Source: JBFJVZ01 sp041623895 (lineage in GTDB: Bacteria; Planctomycetota; Planctomycetia; Pirellulales; Pirellulaceae). From it: a stretch of 9,318 bases of DNA. The stretch lies in assembly GCA_041623895.1 (NCBI GenBank), contig JBFJVZ010000322.1, forward strand, positions 1 to 9,318, written 5' to 3'. Numbering within the stretch: the first letter of the stretch is position 1; each line of letters starts with the position of its first letter. The position numbers and the translations under genes are program-made. Under the pieces are notes generated by a model that worked only from the letters and a program-made list of their open reading frames with translations, searched no databases and was not told the DNA's origin. This document shows positions 1 to 5,882 of this stretch, piece by piece.

Positions 1-882
1 GAAGTCCAGCCACCGTGCCTGGCCAGCGATTGCGTCGTCGACGCTTATTTGGATCCCATCGTCGTAGATTCGGATCAGATGGGGATTGCGACCGTGGACT
101 TGCCGCCGCAGATGTTGCTGCAGACGTCGCCTGAGTCATCGATGAAACGCATGTTGGCCGCTGGAGCTCCTTCGATTTACAGCATCGGTCCGGTGTTTCG
201 CAGCGGCGAACTCGGGCAGTATCACAACCTGGAATTCACGATGTTGGAGTGGTACGAAGTCGGCGGCGATTTGGCCAGCGGGATGGAATTGCTGGGCAGT
301 CTGGCAATGCAAACACTCGGTCACGCGTCGTTTGACGTGCGTTCCTATCGCCAGGTATTTCAAGAAACTCTACAGCTGGATCCTATCAACGCGTCCCTTG
401 ATCAGTTGCGGGAGGCGTGTTCACCCAAAGACGCCCGGTTGACCGCGTCGATTGGAGATGATCGTGACGCCCTGCTGGAATTGTTGATGTCCACTCGCGT
501 ACAGCCGACACTCGGATTTGATCGACCGCTGATGATCAAGAACTTCCCATTGACTCAGGCTGCGCTGGCGCGGCAATCGGAACAAGACCCTGATTGCTGT
601 GCCCGGTTCGAGCTATTTGCTAGCGGCGTTGAGTTGGCCAATGGTTACGACGAGTTAACGGATGGGGAAATATTTCTTCAGCGCGCGGTGACCCACAATT
701 TGAAGCGCACGGCGTCTGGTCGCGCCGAGCTAGTCGCCAAGTCAAAGCTGTACCGTAGCATGCGCGACGAGAAGTTGCCGCCGTGTGCCGGTGTTGCCTT
801 GGGCGTCGATCGATTGTTGATGGTCGCCGTGGGGGCCGCCTCGATTGACGAGGTCATTCCTTTGACGATTGATCGTGCATAA
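1..882 (+). CDS. epmA: EpmA-type EF-P lysine ligase (5' end outside window)
   Basis: This is a class II lysyl-tRNA synthetase paralogue of the EpmA/PoxA/GenX family, which attaches beta-lysine (made by EpmB) to a conserved lysine of translation factor EF-P in the cytoplasm, relieving ribosome stalling at proline runs. The reading frame is open to base 1 (it begins EVQPPCLASD), so the TTG at 49 is not the start. About 293 residues are visible, and by comparison with the ~325-residue E. coli enzyme roughly 30-40 N-terminal residues are missing. Visible motifs are TSPESSMKRMLAAG (window residues about 42-55), class II motif 2 VFRSGELGQYHNLEFTMLEWY (about 65-85), the ELANGYDELTD segment, and motif 3 GVALGVDR (about 264-271). 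The family lacks the OB-fold anticodon domain of LysRS; that part would lie upstream and cannot be checked here. The stop is TAA 880-882. Neither EF-P nor EpmB is in the window. A true LysRS is unlikely because the C-terminal match to EpmA is close throughout. Confidence 0.93.
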   Translation, partial: EVQPPCLASDCVVDAYLDPIVVDSDQMGIATVDLPPQMLLQTSPESSMKRMLAAGAPSIYSIGPVFRSGELGQYHNLEFTMLEWYEVGGDLASGMELLGSLAMQTLGHASFDVRSYRQVFQETLQLDPINASLDQLREACSPKDARLTASIGDDRDALLELLMSTRVQPTLGFDRPLMIKNFPLTQAALARQSEQDPDCCARFELFASGVELANGYDELTDGEIFLQRAVTHNLKRTASGRAELVAKSKLYRSMRDEKLPPCAGVALGVDRLLMVAVGAASIDEVIPLTIDRA

Positions 883-1037
883 ACAGCCAGTTTTGCTAAA
901 TCACAAAGCAAGAAAAATCAAGCGTTTCCGTGGGGCATGGCAAAATTCGCGCGTCCGCTGCGGAACTAAGCTACAGTCGGCTGCTTGGCGAAGGTACAAT
1001 GGAAAGTCTTCTCGTCGCGCCTACTGGAGTAGCGTTT

Positions 1038-1517
1038 ATGTCCAACACCAACACATCAACGCGGCAGCTGACCGTTAATGCTGCATTCCTCAAGGAAATC
1101 AAGGAAGACAACCACCATTTAAAATCGCTGTGGGACCAAATCAATTCGTATTCGGTTCATGTTGAAACGGCCATCAATCACTGGCCGGAGTTGATTTCAT
1201 TGTTGGCGGAATTGCGCGACCAGCTGGCCATCCACTTCACCTTAGAAGAGGCCTATGGATATTTTGACGATGCTATCGACATCGCCCCCCAATTGAGCGC
1301 GCAGGCGGAAACGCTTCGCGGCGAGCACAGAAACCTGTTTCCGCAAATCTGTGAATTGGCTGACAAAATTGCCGAAGTTTCGGTCGAAAGCGAAGAGCAA
1401 ACTTCCCACTTCATCAAAGGCTTGGGTCACTTCAAGCATGCCTTCGAGAAACACGAGGAAGCTGAGCTGAAGTTGATTCTCGAGTCGCTCGATGACGACT
1501 TGGGAGTGGGTGATTGA
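1038..1517 (+). CDS. hemerythrin-like HHE-domain protein
   Basis: This 159-residue, probably cytoplasmic helical protein has the spacing of a hemerythrin/HHE cation-binding four-helix bundle. Candidate di-iron ligands are H26/H27 on helix 1, H66-x3-E70 (HFTLEE) on helix 2, H97 (GEHRNLF) on helix 3, and H134 and H139-x3-E143 (KHEEAE) on helix 4. Bacterial relatives bind oxygen, NO or iron, or act in oxidative and nitrosative stress responses; which applies here cannot be told. The frame is open further upstream to an ATG at 930, but ATG 1038 is preferred because GGAG at 1026-1029 lies 8 bases before it and the 36 extra codons have no domain-like character. A TACAAT hexamer at 995-1000 could be a -10 element, but no good -35 is visible. 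It lies 155 bp after the epmA stop and is probably a separate transcript. It converges on the type II glutamine synthetase gene. There is no signal peptide. Confidence 0.78.
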   Translation: MSNTNTSTRQLTVNAAFLKEIKEDNHHLKSLWDQINSYSVHVETAINHWPELISLLAELRDQLAIHFTLEEAYGYFDDAIDIAPQLSAQAETLRGEHRNLFPQICELADKIAEVSVESEEQTSHFIKGLGHFKHAFEKHEEAELKLILESLDDDLGVGD

Positions 1518-1551
1518 GTCGCAGTCTGCCTGCTATTTTAGTTGTCGTTGC

Positions 1552-1574
1552 CGGGCACAACAAAAGCCCGTTTT
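1552..1574 (+). terminator. weak candidate terminator after the hemerythrin-like gene
   Basis: CGGGC (1552-1556) and GCCCG (1566-1570) form a 5-bp GC stem with a 9-base loop, followed directly by TTTT (1571-1574). It lies 34 bases after the stop codon, in the right orientation for the plus-strand gene. The stem is short, so efficiency is doubtful. Confidence 0.35.
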
Positions 1575-1609
1575 GCCACCACCGAGCCACACGAAATCGT
1601 GATGGCCCG

Positions 1610-1647
1610 AAAAAAAGCCCGGCGGTGTGGAGTCACACGGCCGGGCT
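1610..1647 (-). terminator. intrinsic terminator of the type II glutamine synthetase gene
   Basis: Arms 1616-1629 and 1634-1647 pair over 14 positions with one mismatch around a 4-base loop (1630-1633). Read on the minus strand, the hairpin is followed by seven U residues (plus-strand A1610-A1616, the last of which overlaps the stem base). It starts about 30 bases after the glutamine synthetase stop codon. On the plus strand no T tract follows, so it is directional and serves the minus-strand gene. Confidence 0.87.
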
Positions 1648-1677
1648 GGCGTTGATCAAAAAAACGGATTCGCAGAC

Positions 1678-2706
1678 CTACACGGGGACCGAGATATTGG
1701 CGGCCTTGACGGTCGTGATGATCGCGCTGGCGACCATGTAAGGATCGGCATTGGAAGCCGGACGGCGGTCTTCCAGCCATCCTTTCCAGCCATGCTCGAC
1801 CGTAAAGATGGGGATGCGAATCGAGGCGCCACGGTCAGACACACCGTAGCTGAACATGTCGATCGATTGAGTTTCGTGCAGACCGGTCAGTCGTTGATCG
1901 TTGTCGGCGCCGTACACATCGATGTGATGCTTGATTCGCGGCTCGAATGCCTGGCAAACCGAATCGTAGACCTCCTTGCTACCGCAAGTTCGCAGCAACG
2001 AGTTACTGAAGTTCGCATGCATGCCGCTGCCGTTCCAGTCTCCCTTAACCGGCTTGCAGTGCCAGTTAATCGACATCTCGTACTTCTCAGCAACGCGCTC
2101 GAGCAAGTAACGTGCGATCCAGACCTGGTCGCCTGCTTCCTTGGCACCTTTAGCAAAGATTTGGAATTCCCACTGGCCCATCATCACTTCGGCGTTAATG
2201 CCTTCGACATTCAGACCGGCTTCCAAGCACAATTCCAGGTGCTCTTCGACGATTTCGCGACCGACTGCTTTACCGTGGCCGACGCTGCAGTAGTACGGAC
2301 CTTGAGGTCCCGGGTAGCCCTCGGCTGGGAAGCCGATCGGCTTGTTGATTTCCGGATCCCAAATCGTGTATTCCTGCTCGAAGCCAAACCAGAAATCGTC
2401 GTCATCATCCTCGATCGTCGACCGGCCGTTACTCTTGTGAGGGGTGCCATCGGCATTCAGCACTTCACACATCACCAGGAAACCGTTACCACCGATGCGG
2501 GCCGGATCCTGGCAGACGAAAACTGGCTTGAGAAGGCAATCACTCGATCCGCCGGGAGCCTGTTCGGTAGATGAACCGTCGAATCCCCACATATCGGCGT
2601 CTTCAACTTTGCCGCTGAAATCATCGACGATCTTTGTCTTGCTTCGCAGGCTTTGGGTTGGCTGATAGCCGTCCAACCAGATGTACTCCAACTTGCACTT
2701 GGTCAT
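1678..2706 (-). CDS. glnII: glutamine synthetase, type II (eukaryotic-type)
   Basis: This cytoplasmic enzyme catalyses ATP-dependent ligation of glutamate and ammonium to glutamine. At 342 residues it has the short GSII length (about 330-370, against about 470 for GSI). The sequence matches rhizobial GlnII and plant or animal GS motif by motif: LEYIWLDGY (6-14), WGFDGSST (40-47), FGFEQEY with metal ligands E110/E112, NAEVMMGQWEFQIF with E173/E180 (171-184), WNGSGMHANFS with H230 (224-234), DNDQRLTGLHE (268-278), DRGASIRIP with R292/R297 (291-299) and EDRRPASNADPY (312-323). GSII enzymes are decamers and are not regulated by adenylylation. The ATG at 2706-2704 is backed by AAGGGGG (plus-strand 2717-2723) with a 10-base spacer. 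A sigma-54-like element lies about 110 bases upstream of the start. The gene is divergent from the phosphoesterase gene and convergent with the hemerythrin-like gene. A run of five Asp (100-104) before the catalytic Glu pair is a local peculiarity. Confidence 0.96.
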   Translation of the reverse strand: MTKCKLEYIWLDGYQPTQSLRSKTKIVDDFSGKVEDADMWGFDGSSTEQAPGGSSDCLLKPVFVCQDPARIGGNGFLVMCEVLNADGTPHKSNGRSTIEDDDDDFWFGFEQEYTIWDPEINKPIGFPAEGYPGPQGPYYCSVGHGKAVGREIVEEHLELCLEAGLNVEGINAEVMMGQWEFQIFAKGAKEAGDQVWIARYLLERVAEKYEMSINWHCKPVKGDWNGSGMHANFSNSLLRTCGSKEVYDSVCQAFEPRIKHHIDVYGADNDQRLTGLHETQSIDMFSYGVSDRGASIRIPIFTVEHGWKGWLEDRRPASNADPYMVASAIITTVKAANISVPV

Positions 2707-2771
2707 AAAATCGATTCCCCCTTGTGAATCTGAATACGAGTTGACCTCGGCGTTCTTTCGCCCACTCGGGT

Positions 2772-2863
2772 CGAATTCTGTACGCCTTGAAATGGTTCAA
2801 AACTAATTCCTACGCAAACTACCTACCAAACCCAGCGGTCCTGCTCAGAATTCGTGTTGAACC
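2772..2863. promoter_or_regulatory. set of inverted repeats in the glnII leader and promoter
   Basis: Three inverted matches lie close together. CGAATTCTG (2772-2780) is exactly complementary to CAGAATTCG (2846-2854). TTGAA-ATGG-TTCAA (2787-2800) is a compact dyad just downstream of the predicted glnII start point. GGTTCAA (2794-2800) is also complementary to TTGAACC (2857-2863). The first and third pairs cross each other and bracket the sigma-54-like element. They could be protein binding half-sites or chance matches. No ligand or regulator can be named. Confidence 0.3.
2813..2829 (-). promoter_or_regulatory. sigma-54-like -24/-12 element upstream of glnII
   Basis: On the minus strand the sequence reads TTGGTAGG-TAGT-TTGCG. 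The invariant GG (2827-2826) and GC (2815-2814) have the exact N10 spacing of RpoN promoters. Against YTGGCACG-N4-TTGCW it differs at the C and second C of the -24 block and at the last base. Transcription would start near 2802, giving a 5' leader of about 95 bases. Type II glutamine synthetase genes of rhizobia are known to use NtrC/sigma-54. No convincing NtrC enhancer was recognised upstream, and GG-N10-GC alone occurs by chance, so this is a candidate only. Confidence 0.4.
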
Positions 2864-3087
2864 CCAGGACCCTTAGCCACAGCTCCTCACGCGGCTAGCT
2901 CGCTGAACTCATTAAAATACCTCCATCGTCTCAAAGCGAAAGTCTGATCGCACAAGGTGATTCAAAAAGCCGCAAACACCCGAATTTGGGGGCGAAGTTG
3001 TACGCGACGATCTGGGCAGCCACCTGGACTCGCAACGATCCGCCGCTCACCCCGCTGCTGGGCCACTGAACTGGAACGTATAGAAGC

Positions 3088-5748
3088 ATGAAAGAAGAGC
3101 TCACACGTCTGATCGAGCAACTGATCCTGGTGCGGCATGAACTTGAGAATCCTGGCTCGACAGAGCTGCCACACTACCTGGCCGCCTCGGATCTGCATGG
3201 CAACGCTTGGCGTTTGAAAGAAATCCTCGCCACCGCCGAGCGGGAAGAAATCGATTGTCTGTATTTGGTCGGAGACATCTACTCGGGCAATCACGGTTGG
3301 TCCGTCTACCGAACCTTGCGTCCCCTGATTGATTCCACTCAGCCACCACGTGTTGTTCCGCTGTGGGGAAACCACGAGCTAGCATTTGTCGCCGGCATGT
3401 TGGGTAACGATAGCCAACTGCGATTCTTTTTTGGCTTTGGCGGCCGTGAGCTGATCGCGGAAATGAACGCGGAATTGGCCGCAGACGGGCAGCCTATGCT
3501 TTCCGCCGCTGACCACGAATCACCAAGCCCCGATGATCTGGCCGAGATACGCGGCTGTCAGCGGCTGCAAGAAATGATGTGGTGGATTCAAAAAACTCAT
3601 CAGATGGTTGCAACCGACATGTACGGCACGGGCTATCTGCACGCCTCGCCCCGAATCACGCGCGGTGGTCGGGTCGAAGTTCAATATCAAACGGAACGCG
3701 GCATGCAAGCACTCCAGCAAATGCAACGCGATCTGGCCGAGGTCGCATCTGCCAAGCATCCTGTTTTTTCTGCTTTACTGCAGACGGATATCTCGCCCTT
3801 GTGGGGCATGTTTGAAATCACGTCGGCCAAACAATTCGATCTCGCTTATAACCCGCTCGGTATTCGACAACTTGTGTTCGGTCATCGCCACCGCAGCGAC
3901 GCGGTCAACGTGGCGGGCGTCAACCGACAAATCTGCATTGCTGTTGATTTCGACGAGGGCTTAGGTGGCTATTTGCGGGTCGGTCCTGACGGTTTGCTGT
4001 TCCGACGCTTCGTCGATTCGGACAGTCAGCGAACCACCGAAACGCAACTGATCATATCGCCCGATTCCCAGGGCGCTCGTCGGACACACCTGCTGGAGGT
4101 CGAGGAGTTTCTGGTCCGCCGACTGATCGACGCCGAAAAAGCGTACTTCAGCGGGCTCTCACCCGCATCCAACAATAACCGACGCGAGTTTGAAAAACTC
4201 GAGGCTCTTCGCCAGCAGCAATTCTCTTGGATTCCCAGACTGTACGCGGAAGTTTATCCGCTCGTGAAAGACTTGTCGGTCCGCAAGGAAATGTTTTCGA
4301 TCGTGGTGGAATCCTGCGACGAGGAAGCCTTCAAGTCACTGATACACTTGCTGCACTACAAGACCCGCGAATTGAAGGCTCACGGGGGAGACTGGTACAA
4401 CGAAGCCTACGTCGAATCGAAAGCATTCGTGCAGGTACTGCTGGAGGCATTGCGTCAGATGCCCGTGCGGCGGCTGGGTTTGCTAAATGCGCACTTGCGG
4501 GGCACGACGTCACGAGTGAATTTGTTGGAGCTTTACCAGCGGGTACTGGAACTCCAAGACCCCGATCTCGCCGTGATGGCCGTCGATAACCTTGGCGCCC
4601 TTGAATACTGGGGCGCTGATCAAGAGCTCCGCACGGCATTCTTTCACGACGCCCGCAAAGTCCGCGTGCACGCGGCACAGGCCTTGGCCAGCCGCGGGGA
4701 GGTGGCTTACCCGCTGGTCAAAACACTGATGCAAACCGCCGATAACTGGGTCCGATTTCTGGCGGTTTGGACGATCGGCAAACTGGGCGAAAACAATTCC
4801 GCCATCGCACAGCAAGCCCTTGGAGACCTTCGCCAGCTGCTGGGCAGGGAAAACGACTGGTTGATTTACACCAGCGGCAAGGAGCTGTTACGCAAACTGG
4901 GGGATCCCCACGTGGATGACTTGACCGATCGATTGGAGATCCCGGAGCTGACCGCGGACGTCATCGACACCCTGCAATCGATTGTCGATGCTCAGCAGGA
5001 GCCATTTCGCAAAGCGTTCCGGGTTTACTACATCACCGTTGTGATTTCATCACTGGTGTACCGCCGCGGCTTGCTGGGGTTGGACCTGGATGAACTGAAG
5101 ATTTACGTCAACAACGCTGACTATTTTCCCTCCCACTATCGCTTTTACAAGTCTGCGACCCGGGACAAGCGGGGTCATTGGCAAGGTTGGCGGCGGCTGT
5201 GGATACGCGGCGAAACATTCAACCGGCCCGACGGACCGGAAATCATCAAGCTGCCCAAGGAACAGGTGGGCGAGCTACCCGCCGCTGGGCCTCAGACAGT
5301 CGTTCTGTACGACCATCGCTCATCCGCTGGCCGCGTCGCACTGCCCGAGCTGCAGGAAGTCATTGAGCGGTTCGGCCAAGGAAAGGCCAAAGACCGCGTC
5401 CGCGATTCGTTGATGCAAAACTGGATGGCCCTGGATGAGAGCCAGCGGGCGATCATCTGCCGCATCCACGCCGCCGCCGCGATCAAGATGCTGTTCGACT
5501 TGCCCAGCGAGATCTTTGTCAGTCCAGAGGAGCTGGAGACACTGAATCAACTAAGCGATCCCAACCTGGAATGCTTGGCCCCACTGCCAAAACCGCTGCT
5601 TACGCTGGATCCACCGCTCGATCGTCTAACAGAAGATAAGAACTCGGTCGTCCGAGCGAATTGGCTGGACGCGATCAAGTACTCGGTACCCGTTTGCAGC
5701 CTGGACAGCCGCAGCTCCCGCCAGGCCGCAAGTTCGAGTCGCAGCTAG
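3088..5748 (+). CDS. calcineurin-like metallophosphoesterase with HEAT-repeat region
   Basis: This 886-residue, probably cytoplasmic protein has no signal peptide or clear membrane segment. Residues about 28-300 form a metallophosphoesterase with the full metal-ligand set in order: SDLHGN (D35, H37), VGDIYSG (D63), WGNHE (N95, H96), GYLHASP (H185) and FGHRHR (H266, H268). The D-x-H-G-N and GNHE style resembles the ApaH/PPP phosphatase branch, but the canonical GD-x-VDRG is replaced by GDIYSGNHG and the last motif is GHRH, so the substrate (phosphoprotein, dinucleotide or other) cannot be assigned. Residues about 330-480 are helical and charged. Residues about 482-610 look like HEAT-type alpha-repeats (ALASRGEVAYPLVKTL; WVRFLAVWTIGKLGE), a protein-binding scaffold. 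Residues 610-886 match nothing I recognise and end in a Ser/Arg-rich tail. ATG 3088 has a modest GGAA at 3073-3076, 11 bases upstream. The gene sits between two glutamine synthetase genes. Class III fructose-bisphosphatase was considered because of its GDIY and WGNH motifs, but the rest does not match. Confidence 0.8.
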   Translation: MKEELTRLIEQLILVRHELENPGSTELPHYLAASDLHGNAWRLKEILATAEREEIDCLYLVGDIYSGNHGWSVYRTLRPLIDSTQPPRVVPLWGNHELAFVAGMLGNDSQLRFFFGFGGRELIAEMNAELAADGQPMLSAADHESPSPDDLAEIRGCQRLQEMMWWIQKTHQMVATDMYGTGYLHASPRITRGGRVEVQYQTERGMQALQQMQRDLAEVASAKHPVFSALLQTDISPLWGMFEITSAKQFDLAYNPLGIRQLVFGHRHRSDAVNVAGVNRQICIAVDFDEGLGGYLRVGPDGLLFRRFVDSDSQRTTETQLIISPDSQGARRTHLLEVEEFLVRRLIDAEKAYFSGLSPASNNNRREFEKLEALRQQQFSWIPRLYAEVYPLVKDLSVRKEMFSIVVESCDEEAFKSLIHLLHYKTRELKAHGGDWYNEAYVESKAFVQVLLEALRQMPVRRLGLLNAHLRGTTSRVNLLELYQRVLELQDPDLAVMAVDNLGALEYWGADQELRTAFFHDARKVRVHAAQALASRGEVAYPLVKTLMQTADNWVRFLAVWTIGKLGENNSAIAQQALGDLRQLLGRENDWLIYTSGKELLRKLGDPHVDDLTDRLEIPELTADVIDTLQSIVDAQQEPFRKAFRVYYITVVISSLVYRRGLLGLDLDELKIYVNNADYFPSHYRFYKSATRDKRGHWQGWRRLWIRGETFNRPDGPEIIKLPKEQVGELPAAGPQTVVLYDHRSSAGRVALPELQEVIERFGQGKAKDRVRDSLMQNWMALDESQRAIICRIHAAAAIKMLFDLPSEIFVSPEELETLNQLSDPNLECLAPLPKPLLTLDPPLDRLTEDKNSVVRANWLDAIKYSVPVCSLDSRSSRQAASSSRS

Positions 5749-5766
5749 GCAGGCGCTTCGCCCGCC
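5748..5766 (+). terminator. hairpin overlapping the phosphoesterase stop codon
   Basis: GGCAGGCG (5748-5755) and CGCCCGCC (5759-5766) pair over 8 positions with one A-C mismatch and a 3-base loop. The hairpin begins on the last base of the TAG stop. No T tract follows, so it is not a classical intrinsic terminator. It could be a pause, factor-dependent or mRNA-stabilising hairpin between this gene and glnA. Confidence 0.25.
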
Positions 5767-5805
5767 GCGCCCTCCCTATCCATGGCACGGACGCTTTCAA
5801 TGCGC

Positions 5806-5811
5806 TATTAT
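5806..5811 (+). promoter_or_regulatory. possible -10 element of glnA
   Basis: TATTAT lies in a short AT-rich stretch 71 bases before the glnA GTG start, in a 134-bp gap after the phosphoesterase gene. The hexamer 17 bases upstream (TGGCAC, 5783-5788) is a poor -35. Support is therefore weak, and read-through from the phosphoesterase gene is equally possible. Confidence 0.22.
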
Positions 5812-5882
5812 AGGCCTTGCTCTCGCCCAGCGATTATCACGCGGGCACACGTTCCCTACCTCACGATCGAAAGGTATCAACA

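Larger units (their letters stand above)
2707..3087. other. divergent intergenic region between glnII and the phosphoesterase gene
   Basis: These 381 bp contain no convincing gene. The left part (about 2707-2865) holds the glnII ribosome binding site, the sigma-54-like element and the inverted repeats. In the right part (2866-3087) an AT-rich TAAAAT at 2913-2918 could be a -10 element for the plus-strand gene, but no matching -35 is present. CCCGAATTTGGG, near 2978-2989, is a near-palindrome of unknown meaning. The frames crossing this region are short and give no protein-like sequence. Confidence 0.6.

Noticed and set aside
49..51. TTG at 49 as start of the EpmA-like gene
   Set aside because: The frame is open to base 1 and the residues before the TTG match the family, so the true start lies outside the window.
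1627..2574. Long plus-strand open frame of 315 codons opposite the type II glutamine synthetase
   Set aside because: It is an antisense shadow of a strongly conserved gene; its translation has no recognisable domain and it runs through the terminator hairpin.
2962..3375. Minus-strand frame of 137 codons overlapping the start of the phosphoesterase gene
   Set aside because: It overlaps the conserved metal-binding motifs on the other strand and gives no family-like protein.
5748..5762. A second GG-N10-GC match across the phosphoesterase stop codon
   Set aside because: It lies in the hairpin 5748-5766, begins with AGG rather than TGG and has TCGC at -12; the match looks like chance in GC-rich sequence.
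5783..5799. TGGCACG followed by TTTCA upstream of glnA, resembling a sigma-54 promoter
   Set aside because: The -24 block is perfect but the -12 block lacks the invariant GC and the spacing is one base too long, so it does not meet the GG-N10-GC rule.
5817..5882. TTG at 5817 as start of glnA
   Set aside because: The extra 22 residues are not family-like, while GTG 5883 has a well-spaced GAAAGG and gives the standard N-terminus and numbering.
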